The notes under the pieces were generated by a model. It saw nothing but the letters and a program-made list of their open reading frames with translations. It did no database searches and was not told the DNA's origin. Below are positions 17,747 to 26,624 of a stretch of DNA of 64,000 bases, in pieces (position 1 is the first letter of the stretch; each line of letters begins with the position of its first letter). Source of the stretch: JBDHAC01 sp039588215 (lineage in GTDB: Bacteria > Gemmatimonadota > Gemmatimonadetes > Palauibacterales > Palauibacteraceae); contig JBDHAD010000010.1 in the NCBI GenBank assembly GCA_039588215.1, positions 1-64,000 of the forward strand, in the 5' to 3' direction. The position numbers and the translations under genes are program-made.

Positions 17747-18976
17747 ATGCATACAAGTACGGCAGACACCCCGCGTGAGGCCACGCGGGGACAAGATCTT
17801 GCAACCAAGGCACCCGGTCCCATCGCACCCTACGGTGGCCAGCTGATCGATCGACGGGTCGACGGGAGCCAGGCTGCGGAGCTCCGTGAGGTCGCGACCT
17901 CGCTTCCAGCCATACAAGTCTCGCACCGGATCCTGAGCGACCTCTACCTCATCTCGGTCGGAGGCCTCTCACCGCTGGATGGATTCATGGACTCTGCCGC
18001 ATACGAGTCCGTCCTCGCGGAGATGAAGCTGCCGAGCGGGCTGCCCTGGTCGATCCCGGTCGTCCTTCCCGCGACGGAGGAAGAAGCGCAGGGGTTCGCG
18101 CCGGGGGACCCGGTCGCGCTGCGCACGCGGGACGGTCAGATCGCCGGAATCGTGGACGTGCGAGAGACGTATCCTCGCCATGTCGCTCGAGAGACCGCGG
18201 CGGTCTATGGAACGGAGGACACCGCGCACCCCGGAGTGGCGGCGGTGCACGCGATGGGTGCCAACTACGTGGCCGGACCGGTTCGATACCTTCTCGAGGG
18301 AGACATCTCGGGCTTCCCGGCCGAGAATCTGACGCCCGCCCAGACCCGGCAGCGCTTCGACGATGCAGGCTGGAGGAGCGTAGTAGCGTTCCAGACCCGG
18401 AACCCGATCCATCGAGCGCATGAATATCTGCAGAAGTGCGCGCTCGAGATCGTGGAAGGTCTGCTGATACACCCTCTGGTGGGTGAAACGAAGTCTGACG
18501 ACATCCCGGCCGATGTGCGAATGGAGTGCTACCGAGTCCTCCTGGACGGGTACTTCCCGCGCGACCGGGTCCTGCTCTCGGTTCTTCCGGCGGCCATGCG
18601 CTATGCCGGTCCACGCGAAGCCATCTTCCACGCCATCATGCGGCGCAACTACGGCTGCACGCACTTCATCGTGGGTCGCGATCACGCGGGAGTGGGCGAT
18701 TACTACGGGACCTACGACGCGCAGGAGATCTTCGAGCGCGTGGACGGAGACCTCCTGGGCATCGAGCCGCTCAAGTTCGAGCACGCGTTCTGGTGCCGTC
18801 GGACGGCGCAAATGGCCAGCGCCAAGACCTCACCATCCACACCCGAGGAGCGTCTCTTCCTCTCCGGTACGAAGGTCAGAGAGATGCTCTCACGTGGCGA
18901 ACGACCGCCCGAGGAGTTCACCCGCCGCGAGGTCGCCGAGGTCCTCATGAAGGCGTATCGAAACGGGGCGAGCTGA
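17747..18976 (+). CDS. sat: Sulfate adenylyltransferase (ATP sulfurylase), Sat type
   Basis: 409 residues, the size of single-subunit (homo-oligomeric) ATP sulfurylases, unlike the CysDN pair. It makes APS from sulfate and ATP. Signatures: TRNPIHRAHEYL (the QxRNPxHRxHE active site), HPLVGETKSDDIP, AMRYAGPREAIFHA and GRDHAGVGDYYG, then FLSGTKVRE near the end. The PUA-like N-terminal domain occupies about residues 20-160. The ATG is 11 bases after TAGGAG and 9 bases after cysC. Together with CysC and CysQ it completes sulfate activation to PAPS and PAP removal. Confidence 0.94.
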   Translation: MHTSTADTPREATRGQDLATKAPGPIAPYGGQLIDRRVDGSQAAELREVATSLPAIQVSHRILSDLYLISVGGLSPLDGFMDSAAYESVLAEMKLPSGLPWSIPVVLPATEEEAQGFAPGDPVALRTRDGQIAGIVDVRETYPRHVARETAAVYGTEDTAHPGVAAVHAMGANYVAGPVRYLLEGDISGFPAENLTPAQTRQRFDDAGWRSVVAFQTRNPIHRAHEYLQKCALEIVEGLLIHPLVGETKSDDIPADVRMECYRVLLDGYFPRDRVLLSVLPAAMRYAGPREAIFHAIMRRNYGCTHFIVGRDHAGVGDYYGTYDAQEIFERVDGDLLGIEPLKFEHAFWCRRTAQMASAKTSPSTPEERLFLSGTKVREMLSRGERPPEEFTRREVAEVLMKAYRNGAS

Positions 18977-19038
18977 CCCGCATCTGCGCGCGGCGTCGCG
19001 TCGCGGAACGCCGCCGATACAGAGGGGTCCCACCGCGT

Positions 19039-20256
19039 ATGGGACGGATGTTTCAACGGGCCGCGCCCTCCGGCGCGGCCCTCCGCGTATGGTGCATCGT
19101 CACGGTGAGCTTTGGTGGGTTGGGAGCGGTTGGAGCGATGGCATGCGCCGACAGCCCGAGCGCGCCGCCCCCTCCACCCCCACCGCCTCCGTCGGGCTTC
19201 TCGCTCACGACCGAGGTCGTGGCGGAGGGGTTCGCCTCACCCGTCTATCTCACCTCACCGACGGCAGATGCTCGCCTGTTCATCGTCGAGCAGCCCGGCA
19301 GGGTCCGGATCGTGGCCTCTGGCCAGCTCCTACCGACCCCCTTCCTGGATCTGACGGGACGGGTGCTGAGCGGAGGCGAGCGAGGGCTGCTGTCGCTGGC
19401 TTTCCACCCCGACTTCGCCTCCAACGGCTTCTTGTACGTCAACTACACCGACTCGAACGGTGACACGCGCGTCGAGCGGTACACTGTCGACGCGGACCCG
19501 GATCGCGCTGACCCGGCCTCGGCAAAGGTGATTCTGCGAGTCACGCAGCCGTTCTCGAACCACAACGGGGGACAGTTGCAGTTCGGACCGGACGGCATGC
19601 TGTACGTGTTCATGGGGGATGGCGGAGCCGGCGGCGATCCGCTCGGATCGGGACAGGATCGCTCGACGTTGCTGGGTGCCGTGCTGCGGCTGGACGTGGA
19701 CGGCGGGGACCCGTATGCGATCCCCACCGACAATCCCTTCGTGGGTCAGCCCGCAGCGCGTCCGGAAACCTGGGCGCTCGGGCTCCGCAACCCTTGGCGC
19801 GCCTCGTTCGATCGAGACACCGGGACACTGTATATCGCCGACGTGGGCCAGAATCGCGTGGAGGAGATCAACGCGGCCCCGGCGACGGCCGCCGGTCTCA
19901 ACTACGGGTGGAACGTGACCGAGGGGTCGTCCTGTTTCGCGACCGACCCATGCGACACAACGGGACTGACGTTGCCGGTCGCCGAGTACGATCACGGTCA
20001 GGGCTGTTCCGTGACGGGCGGGTACTCGTACCGTGGCCAGAGCATACCGGAGGTGGTAGGCCACTATTTCTATTCCGACTTCTGTGCGGGCTTTCTTCGC
20101 AGCTTCCGGTTGGAGGGAGGCACCGCCGTGGATCCGCGAGCGTGGGCGATTCAGGGTCTCGCATCCGTAACGTCGTTCGGTGAGGATGCCGCCGGCGAGC
20201 TGTACATCCTGTCGCAGGACGGGCGCGTGTTACGGCTTGTACGTGCGCAGGGTTGA
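19039..20256 (+). CDS. PQQ-dependent glucose/sorbosone dehydrogenase-like lipoprotein
   Basis: 405 residues. The start is the ATG with GAGGGG upstream; a second ATG three codons later is possible. A hydrophobic segment ends in a lipobox-like AMAC, followed by a run of nine prolines that probably spaces the domain from the membrane. The catalytic region matches the soluble GSDH/Yli propeller family: FIVEQPGRVRIV, RGLLSLAFHPDF, FVNYTD-like YVNYTDSNGD, NHNGGQLQFGPDGMLYVFMGDGG, LGLRNPWR, IADVGQNRVEEIN, LNYGWN. These enzymes oxidise sugars or aldoses in the periplasm with PQQ; no PQQ synthesis genes are in the window and the substrate is unknown. Confidence 0.85.
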   Translation: MGRMFQRAAPSGAALRVWCIVTVSFGGLGAVGAMACADSPSAPPPPPPPPPSGFSLTTEVVAEGFASPVYLTSPTADARLFIVEQPGRVRIVASGQLLPTPFLDLTGRVLSGGERGLLSLAFHPDFASNGFLYVNYTDSNGDTRVERYTVDADPDRADPASAKVILRVTQPFSNHNGGQLQFGPDGMLYVFMGDGGAGGDPLGSGQDRSTLLGAVLRLDVDGGDPYAIPTDNPFVGQPAARPETWALGLRNPWRASFDRDTGTLYIADVGQNRVEEINAAPATAAGLNYGWNVTEGSSCFATDPCDTTGLTLPVAEYDHGQGCSVTGGYSYRGQSIPEVVGHYFYSDFCAGFLRSFRLEGGTAVDPRAWAIQGLASVTSFGEDAAGELYILSQDGRVLRLVRAQG

Positions 20257-20258
20257 GC

Positions 20259-20295
20259 GAGCGGCGGGCCACCCTGACGGGCGGCTCCGCCGCTC
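20259..20295. terminator. Hairpin between convergent genes
   Basis: GAGCGGCGG pairs exactly with CCGCCGCTC across a 19-base loop, between the sugar dehydrogenase stop (20256) and the barrel-protein stop (20302). There is no T-tract, so it is only a possible bidirectional terminator. Confidence 0.35.
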
Positions 20296-20301
20296 CTCGG
20301 C

Positions 20302-21114
20302 TCACAGACCGACCGAGAGACCGACGGTGAAGTGGAGCAACTCCACGTCGCTCAATAGCGGCGAAATGACCACACCGCCAAACCCGTCATCCCAGATGCT
20401 CCCTTCCACGAGGTACTCCGTGTCGTCGTACCTGCGGTACTGGACGTCGAAGTTCACCGCCAGTGGATTGCGTCCACGCCCGAGGATGAGGGCCAGGCCG
20501 CCTCCCCCACCGTACCCGAAGCTCACGTCATCGAAGTTCGTCGTCCGGTAGAACTCGTCATAATAGTAATAGCCGTCGTCGATCGAGCTCTCCGTGTAGA
20601 AATAGCCCATCCCGACGAACCCGTTTATATAGGGCCGGATCGGTCCCGTGGGCAGCTGGATTTGGGGTCCGATCCCGAACATGGCGATGTTGTTGTGGGT
20701 CCCGACATCGAGCAAAACGCGGCCTGTACCCGGGAAGAAGGGCGCACCGACGTGCTCCGATCCGTACCTGACCCATCCCGCGTCGAAACGAAGGCCGACG
20801 ACGTTCGAGGGATCGAGCCCGTACACGAGATGCAGGTCGACTCCATATCCGTCATCCACGAAATCCCCGAACACTCCCTGAGGAGCGACGAAGACGAAGC
20901 CGCCCCCCAGCTGCAACCGGGAGCCGCCGCGGTACTCGTGGTCGTGCCCGTCGAACCGTCCGTGCCTGTCGTCATCATCTCGAGGTCGAGGTCGTCGATC
21001 CTGCGCGGCGCCGTCGGCAGGCATCCATATCATCGATCCCAGCGCCAACCCGGTGACGAGGCACACGAGGCGGCGAAACAGCCACACTCCTCTGGCGCTC
21101 CGTTGCGTACGCAT
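20302..21114 (-). CDS. Predicted outer-membrane beta-barrel protein
   Basis: 270 residues. The ATG at 21114 is fixed by a GGAGGAG ribosome site five bases upstream. A signal peptide (ending near ADGAAQ) is followed by a short Asp/Arg/His-rich stretch (about residues 40-62) and then alternating amphipathic strands with many Gly, Tyr and Phe (GGGFVFVAPQGVFGD, FVGMGYFY, FGYGGGGGLALILGRG). It ends in LHFTVGLSVGL, a pattern of eight-stranded OmpA/OmpW-like barrels. I do not recognise a specific family. It stands alone, convergent with the sugar dehydrogenase gene. Confidence 0.72.
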   Translation of the reverse strand: MRTQRSARGVWLFRRLVCLVTGLALGSMIWMPADGAAQDRRPRPRDDDDRHGRFDGHDHEYRGGSRLQLGGGFVFVAPQGVFGDFVDDGYGVDLHLVYGLDPSNVVGLRFDAGWVRYGSEHVGAPFFPGTGRVLLDVGTHNNIAMFGIGPQIQLPTGPIRPYINGFVGMGYFYTESSIDDGYYYYDEFYRTTNFDDVSFGYGGGGGLALILGRGRNPLAVNFDVQYRRYDDTEYLVEGSIWDDGFGGVVISPLLSDVELLHFTVGLSVGL

Positions 21115-21256
21115 CGGCTCCTCCGATCCGTTTCCCCTGCCTATATCCTGCAGGCTCGGGCGTCGCACCGCACTCAGCCTTCGCCCGGGCCCTCCCCATA
21201 CGTCGAGAGGTCGGTTACGCCCTCTCAGGGGAAAGACGCGACACAGCCGGCGAGCG

Positions 21257-22051
21257 TCACACGTGGGCCGTGCCTTCCAGATAGAGCACCGCTCGCCCCG
21301 CGATCTTCACACGCTCTCCGAGGTCCTCGCAGAACAACTCCCCTCCACGCGCCGAGATCTGTCGCGCGTGGAGTTGCGCGCCCGTGGCTTTGGAATCGAG
21401 GCGGGAGGCCCAATACGGGATGAGCGTGCAGTGCGCGGAACCGGTGACCGGATCCTCTGGAACGCCCACACCGGGCGCGAAGAAGCGCGAGACGAAGTCG
21501 CACCCCGTTCCGGCTGCGGTGACGATGATCCCCAGCCGGTCCAGTGTGCGCAGGCGGTTGAAGTCCGGCTTCAGCTTACGGACGTCTTCCTCGTTCTCGA
21601 GCACGACCAGATAGTCCCGCACCGCGGCGAGCACTTCCAGCGGCTCGACCCCGAGCCCCTCGACGAGCGCTCTCGGAGCTTCCTTTGGCTCGGCCGGGCG
21701 TGACGGGAAGTCCATCGATAAGAGCTCCCCCTCCCGCTCGACCATCAGCTCCCCGCCGCGGGTGCGAAACCTCACGCTGGCGCGCTCCGGCGAGATCCGA
21801 TGAAAGATGACCCACGCCGACGCGAGGGTCGCGTGCCCACACAGGTCGACCTCGGCGGTCGGGGTGAACCAGCGAAGCCCGTACTCGTCGCCCTCGGGGA
21901 TGAAGAACGCGGTTTCCGAGAGGTTGTTCTCGGCCGCGATCGCCTGCAAACGGTCGTCCTCGAGCCAGCCGTCTAGTGGGCACACCGCGGCCGGGTTCCC
22001 GCGGAACAGCTCGCCGGTGAACGCATCAAGCTGGAATATCGGCACTTGCAT
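21257..22051 (-). CDS. PhzF-family isomerase/epimerase-like protein
   Basis: 264 residues with the PhzF duplicated fold. N-terminal signature FTGELFRGNPAAVCPLDGW, then ENNLSETAFF containing the family's catalytic Glu (about residue 46), LRWFTPTAEVDLCGHATLA, and in the second half GVPEDPVTGSAHC. PhzF proteins catalyse proton shifts on small cyclic substrates; the phenazine enzyme is one member, and most bacterial homologues have no known substrate. No phenazine genes are nearby, so a phenazine role is not supported. It is divergent from the HDAC-like gene, with about 185 bases between the two starts. Confidence 0.9.
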   Translation of the reverse strand: MQVPIFQLDAFTGELFRGNPAAVCPLDGWLEDDRLQAIAAENNLSETAFFIPEGDEYGLRWFTPTAEVDLCGHATLASAWVIFHRISPERASVRFRTRGGELMVEREGELLSMDFPSRPAEPKEAPRALVEGLGVEPLEVLAAVRDYLVVLENEEDVRKLKPDFNRLRTLDRLGIIVTAAGTGCDFVSRFFAPGVGVPEDPVTGSAHCTLIPYWASRLDSKATGAQLHARQISARGGELFCEDLGERVKIAGRAVLYLEGTAHV

Positions 22052-22235
22052 CCTATCGCTCCGTTTCTATCGCGGGCGGCTCGAATAGGCTCTCCGAACG
22101 TCTTCGAGCCAGTTGCAGCCGACGATCCGACACCTAACGCTACCCTTCGCGCTGGGCTGTCGCGACCCCGGAGCGAAGATCGATCCGCGACGCGTCCTTG
22201 CACGGAACGGTGCAGTACCCGACGATCGAACGATC

Positions 22236-23210
22236 ATGGAGCCAACGACCCGAGCTACGTCGGAGATCCCGCAACCGGTGCTTCCGGTAATCTTCCACGA
22301 GGCGTATGAGGTGGACATCGGGCCGCACGTCTTCCCGACCGCCAAATACCGTCTGATTCTGGGTCGCCTCATCGACGAGGGCCTGGTCGCCGCGGCGGAC
22401 ATCTTCCGCCCCGAGCCCGCAACGGACGAGGAGATCACCCTCGTCCACACCACCCGCTGGATCGACAGGCTGAGCTCGGGCAAGCTCAGCATTTTCGACG
22501 AGACTCGGCTCGAGCTGCCGTTCTCTCCCGCCCTTCGTGATGCGGCGTGGCTTAGCTGCGGAGGCGCGATCCTCACGGCTCGACTCGCGCTGGAGCGCGG
22601 CGTGGCGGTCCACCTCGGGGGAGGATACCACCATGCGTTCGCGGGACACGGGGAGGGATTCTGCCCACTGAACGACGTGGCGGTCGCCGTACGCGCCCTG
22701 CAACGAGCCGGCGAGATCGACTCGGCCCTGGTAATCGACCTCGACGTACATCACGGAAACGGCACCGCGGCCATTTTCGCGGATGACGCGTCGGTCTTCA
22801 CGCTTTCCATGCACCAGGACAACAACTACCCCTTCCCCAAGCCGCCGGGAGATCTGGACATCGGACTCCGAGACGGAATCGGTGACGACGAGTACCTGGC
22901 GCTGCTGGCCGAGCACCTCCCCAGCGTGCTCGATGGCTGGGGCCCTTCACTCGCGTATTACTTGGCGGGTGCGGATCCGTACCGGGGCGATCAGCTCGGC
23001 GGGCTCGGATTGACGATGGATGGATTGCGCCGCCGGGACGAGTACGTGTTGCGGGAGCTCACCCTGCGCGGTATTCCGGTCGCTATCTGTCTCGCGGGCG
23101 GCTACGCGAGCCATACCGAAGACACGGTCGCGATCCATTGCGCGACCGTGAAGGCCGCGCTCGCGTGTTTCTCCGGGCAGTTCCCTACGCCAGGCGAGGC
23201 GCCGGCCTGA
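22236..23210 (+). CDS. Histone-deacetylase-superfamily hydrolase (acetoin utilization/acetylpolyamine amidohydrolase type)
   Basis: 324 residues. A zinc-dependent amidohydrolase of the HDAC fold. The catalytic His pair is in GGGYHHAFAGHGEGFC, zinc ligands are in DLDVHHGNG and in the later GADPYRGDQLGG, and the catalytic Tyr region is LAGGYAS. Bacterial members deacetylate lysines or polyamines; AcuC deacetylates acetyl-CoA synthetase, but no acs gene is nearby, so the substrate is open. The ATG start is chosen because the frame upstream lacks similarity. The stop codon overlaps the end of the convergent DUF3891 gene by 26 bases. Confidence 0.9.
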   Translation: MEPTTRATSEIPQPVLPVIFHEAYEVDIGPHVFPTAKYRLILGRLIDEGLVAAADIFRPEPATDEEITLVHTTRWIDRLSSGKLSIFDETRLELPFSPALRDAAWLSCGGAILTARLALERGVAVHLGGGYHHAFAGHGEGFCPLNDVAVAVRALQRAGEIDSALVIDLDVHHGNGTAAIFADDASVFTLSMHQDNNYPFPKPPGDLDIGLRDGIGDDEYLALLAEHLPSVLDGWGPSLAYYLAGADPYRGDQLGGLGLTMDGLRRRDEYVLRELTLRGIPVAICLAGGYASHTEDTVAIHCATVKAALACFSGQFPTPGEAPA

Positions 23211-23955
23211 GCCACGCACTCCAGCTCGATTCGAGGGCGCCATCCCAGGCCTCGTCGAGCTCTTCCTTCGTATCGAACTCCTGCCGCGCGAGCTCTCGGT
23301 ATGGTAGCTGGAGGGGAACCGCGTCGCGGAACGGGAACGGGTCTACGTGCACGAGGTCCTCACCCAACCACGTGAGGTGAAGAAGCGGCCCATCCGGGGT
23401 TCTGAGGTGACGCAGATTATCGATCCAATCGGGGCGCTGCCCATCGTCACTCCCCGGAGGCGTCAGGCAAAGGAAGATCGACAGATTGTCGAACAGACGC
23501 AGATAGGCGAGTTGCCGGGACAACTGCTCGTCTTCCTCTTCGTCCAGACCGAGTGCCTCGGCCAGCCGCCGGCGCCTATTCGCCTCTCCTCGGATGAACT
23601 CGGAGGCTTCGCTCGAGTCGAGGAACTCCGCGTAATGCATGCTGGCCAACAGGGCGGCGTGGCACGACAGACTCTCGAGCCGGTCCAGGCCGTGCTTGTA
23701 CGCCGCGAGCTTCGGCTCGAGCGGGTGCGTGTGGAAGGAATGCGGGCGCCCGACCTCGCCATCCAGGACTGGGGTGTGGTCCAACTCGAGCCACGGGGCG
23801 TCATGCAGCGCGGTCGCCAACACGAGATCAAACGGCAGCGGTGTCGGTGCGCGCTCGAATCCGACCCAGCTCATGGCGAGCTGCCCCGAAAGGAGCGCGT
23901 GATCGTGCTGCCGCAACAGGCGAAGCCGACCGTCGAGGCGAGCCTGTACAAGCAT
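23185..23955 (-). CDS. DUF3891 family protein
   Basis: 256 residues matching DUF3891 in layout: an N-terminal LLRQHDHALLSGQLA segment, HD and HH pairs (ALHDAPWLELDHTP, SFHTHPLEPKLAAYKHGLD), then a helical middle and a DNLSIFLCL stretch. The scattered His and Asp residues resemble HD-type metal sites, but the biochemical role is unknown. The ATG has GGAAG upstream. It is convergent with, and overlaps, the HDAC-like gene; sharing coding bases at the 3' ends would allow mutual interference. Confidence 0.75.
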   Translation of the reverse strand: MLVQARLDGRLRLLRQHDHALLSGQLAMSWVGFERAPTPLPFDLVLATALHDAPWLELDHTPVLDGEVGRPHSFHTHPLEPKLAAYKHGLDRLESLSCHAALLASMHYAEFLDSSEASEFIRGEANRRRRLAEALGLDEEEDEQLSRQLAYLRLFDNLSIFLCLTPPGSDDGQRPDWIDNLRHLRTPDGPLLHLTWLGEDLVHVDPFPFRDAVPLQLPYRELARQEFDTKEELDEAWDGALESSWSAWLRPAPRLA

Positions 23956-24102
23956 ATTGATATACTTCCATCCGCGACGCCCGTTGACCAGCCCGGTCTG
24001 GTTGCTTTACACGTCAGGAGGTGCGGCCGATATTGCCATTGGTTGCCACGCTGGCGCCCGGTCAGACCGTCGACCGTTCCCCGCTCGGAGGACACACTGC
24101 CC

Positions 24103-24663
24103 ATGTGGATCGCGCTCATCATACTGGCCGTGATCGCGTTTGTCGTCATCGGCATGTACAACTCGCTGGTCCGACTGCGCGTGCGCGTCGACGGCGCGTG
24201 GGCGGACATCGACGTCCAGCTCAAGCGACGCTGGGACCTAATTCCGAACCTCGTCGAGACCGTCAAGGGGTACGCGAGCCACGAACGCGATACGCTCGAG
24301 GGCGTCGTGGAGGCCCGCAACCGCGCGATGAGCGCGCAGGGTCCGGCAGCGAAGGCCGAGGCCGAGGGCGCTCTCAGCGGCGCGCTCCGTCAGCTCTTCG
24401 CGCTCGCCGAGGCGTACCCACAGCTACGAGCCGTGGAGAGCTTCACCCAGCTTCAGGGTACGCTGAACGAGATCGAAGGCGCCGTGCAGAACGCTCGACG
24501 CTACTACAACGCCGTCGTGCGGGATTACAACACGAAGACAGAGGTCTTCCCCACCAATCTGCTCGCCGGGATGTTCGGCTTTACGCGCCGAGAGTTCTTC
24601 TCGCTGGAGGATGAGAGTGAGCGCGAGGCGCCGAAGGTCAGCTTTCAAGACAGCCCGAGCTGA
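24103..24663 (+). CDS. lemA: LemA family membrane protein
   Basis: 186 residues. One N-terminal transmembrane helix (IALIILAVIAFVVIGMYN), then the helical LemA domain with VDGAWADIDVQLKRRWDLIP, NLVETVKGYASHE and RRYYNAVVRDYN. LemA proteins form a coiled helical bundle outside the cytoplasmic membrane; their role is unsettled. The ATG follows CGGAGGA. The DUF2207 membrane protein follows at once; lemA next to a glycine-tailed DUF2207 gene is a recurrent arrangement, suggesting a complex at the membrane. Confidence 0.92.
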   Translation: MWIALIILAVIAFVVIGMYNSLVRLRVRVDGAWADIDVQLKRRWDLIPNLVETVKGYASHERDTLEGVVEARNRAMSAQGPAAKAEAEGALSGALRQLFALAEAYPQLRAVESFTQLQGTLNEIEGAVQNARRYYNAVVRDYNTKTEVFPTNLLAGMFGFTRREFFSLEDESEREAPKVSFQDSPS

Positions 24664-24736
24664 GGCGATCTGGGGCTTGCGGCCGTCCGTGATTCCCGGG
24701 CGGCCACGCCTCCCACGGCTCAGCGGAAGCCGGACC

Positions 24737-26590
24737 GTGGTCAGGCGCGTCTCGCTGGCGTTGGCCAGCACGCTGGCGCTCCAGGGATTTGCGACACTTC
24801 CCGCACGCGCGGCGCTCGCCCCGGCGCCACCCGCCCCCTCCCGGGCGGCATTTGCCCCGCACGGACCGGCGCGTGGGCCCGCTTCCTCCACTCGCTCCTG
24901 GGAGATCGAGAGCTTCGACGCCCGGATCACGGTCCTTCGCAGCGGTGAGATCGTCGTGACCGAGACGATCCGCCCCCGATTCGAGGGCAGCTACAACGGG
25001 ATCTACCGAACGATCCCCATCGACTACCGCACCCCAACGGGCTTCGCGTACAAGCTGCGTCTGGACGTGGAGAGCGTGGCAGACGAGCGAGGGAACGAGC
25101 TCCGACGCGAGGTCGGTAGGGAGAACGGGAACCTCGAGATCAAGGTCTGGATTCCCGGGGCTGCGGACGCGACGAAGACGGTCGTCCTGCGATATCGCGT
25201 GAAGAGGGCGCTCCGCCACTTCGAGGCGGACACCGAGCGGGAGGGTATCGCCGAAGCGTACGACGAGCTGTACTGGAACGTGACCGGAACAGAGTGGCCG
25301 GTGCCCATCGGGTCCGTCCGCGCCACGGTAGAGCTACCGGTCGAGGCGACCGGGGTCCGGGCGCACGCATTCACAGGCGCGTACGGGTCCGTCGCCCAGG
25401 ATGCGAACCTTCTCATCGAAGGGCCCGTCGTAACATTCACGACTCGCCGCAGCCTGGGATTCCGCGAGGGTCTTACGGTGGGGATCGCCTGGGATGCGGA
25501 TGTGGTGGAGCGGCCCTCGACGCTTGACGAAGTCGGCTTCTTCGTGAGCGCCAACTGGCCGCTCGTGCTTCCAGGGTTCGCGTTCTTCGCGATGTTCAGC
25601 GCCTGGAGGCGCCGCGGAAAGGACCCCGAGATCGGGTCCATCGAGCCCCGCTACGATCCGCCGGAGGGCCTGAGCCCGGCCGAGGTCGGTGTGGTGGCGG
25701 ACAACTCCGCCGACATGCGCGATATTACCGCCACGCTCGTCGACCTGGCCGTGCGGGGCTACCTGATCATCGAGGAGAAGGAAGAGAAGAAGCTGCTCGG
25801 CCTCATCACGGACAAAGAGTACGTCTACCACCTTCGACGAGATCAAACGTCGTGGGAGGAGCTCCGGCCGCATGAGCGCAAGCTACTCCGCGCCGTGTTC
25901 GGACGTTCTCAAGCCGTCGTCGAACTCTCCGACCTGCGCAACAAGTTCTACAAACATCTGCCGGACCTGAAGGACCGACTGATGGATTCCCTCGTCGAAC
26001 ACCGCGTGTATGTCCGCCGCCCCGATCACGTCGCGGGTCGCTACATCGCCCTGGCCATCGGTGTCGGCGTAGCTATCGTGGCGCTCGGGATGATCAGTGC
26101 ATCGCGCCTCGGGCTCGCTACACTCCCGGTCATCATCGGTGGGGTCCTGACGGCCCTGATCATCGGAGGGTTCGGCCTGATCATGCCGGCACGCACTCGT
26201 GAAGGGGCGCGGTTGTTCCGCCTGGTCCGCGGGTTCGAAGAGTTCCTCTCGAGGGTGGAATCCGACCGGTTCAAGCGGATGATCACCGGGCCCGAGCAAT
26301 TCGAGGCGCTTCTACCCTTCGCCATGGCCCTCGGCGTCGAGGAGAAGTGGGCCTCCGCGTTCGATGACATGTATCGCGAGCCACCCGAGTGGTACCGAGG
26401 GTCGAGCTTCCATCATTTCAACACGCACGTCTTCGTCTCCGATCTGGGTCGCATGACGGGGCAAACGGCGAATGTGATGCGATCCGCGCCCCGCAGCTCC
26501 GGCGGGTCGAGCTTTGGCGGCGGCGGCTTTTCGGGCGGGGGTGGCTTCTCGGGTGGCGGGTTCGGTGGCGGAGGCGGCGGCGCCTTCTAG
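24737..26590 (+). CDS. DUF2207 (YciQ-like) membrane protein
   Basis: 617 residues. I place the start at a GTG (GCGGAAG upstream) that gives a normal signal peptide (RRVSLALASTLALQG, cleavage near ARA-AL). An ATG at 24611 in the same frame would overlap lemA by 53 bases and add a basic leader. The DUF2207 extracytoplasmic domain (about residues 55-260, with FDARITVLRSGEIVVTETI) leads to a transmembrane helix (LVLPGFAFFAMF), a cytoplasmic region with YDPPEGLSPAEVGVV, two more helices (about residues 435-480), and a glycine-rich tail of repeated GGGFSGGG. The function is unknown; it probably partners LemA. Confidence 0.88.
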   Translation: MVRRVSLALASTLALQGFATLPARAALAPAPPAPSRAAFAPHGPARGPASSTRSWEIESFDARITVLRSGEIVVTETIRPRFEGSYNGIYRTIPIDYRTPTGFAYKLRLDVESVADERGNELRREVGRENGNLEIKVWIPGAADATKTVVLRYRVKRALRHFEADTEREGIAEAYDELYWNVTGTEWPVPIGSVRATVELPVEATGVRAHAFTGAYGSVAQDANLLIEGPVVTFTTRRSLGFREGLTVGIAWDADVVERPSTLDEVGFFVSANWPLVLPGFAFFAMFSAWRRRGKDPEIGSIEPRYDPPEGLSPAEVGVVADNSADMRDITATLVDLAVRGYLIIEEKEEKKLLGLITDKEYVYHLRRDQTSWEELRPHERKLLRAVFGRSQAVVELSDLRNKFYKHLPDLKDRLMDSLVEHRVYVRRPDHVAGRYIALAIGVGVAIVALGMISASRLGLATLPVIIGGVLTALIIGGFGLIMPARTREGARLFRLVRGFEEFLSRVESDRFKRMITGPEQFEALLPFAMALGVEEKWASAFDDMYREPPEWYRGSSFHHFNTHVFVSDLGRMTGQTANVMRSAPRSSGGSSFGGGGFSGGGGFSGGGFGGGGGGAF

Positions 26591-26624
26591 CAGCCGGTCG
26601 CTGACGGTCTCAAAGGAGTCTGAC

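Noticed and set aside
21257..22051. Phenazine biosynthesis gene
   Set aside because: Only the broad PhzF family is supported; no other phz genes are in the window.
22236..23210. Acetoin utilisation operon member (acuC)
   Set aside because: The fold is right, but no acuA, acuB or acs gene is nearby, so the specific name is not justified.
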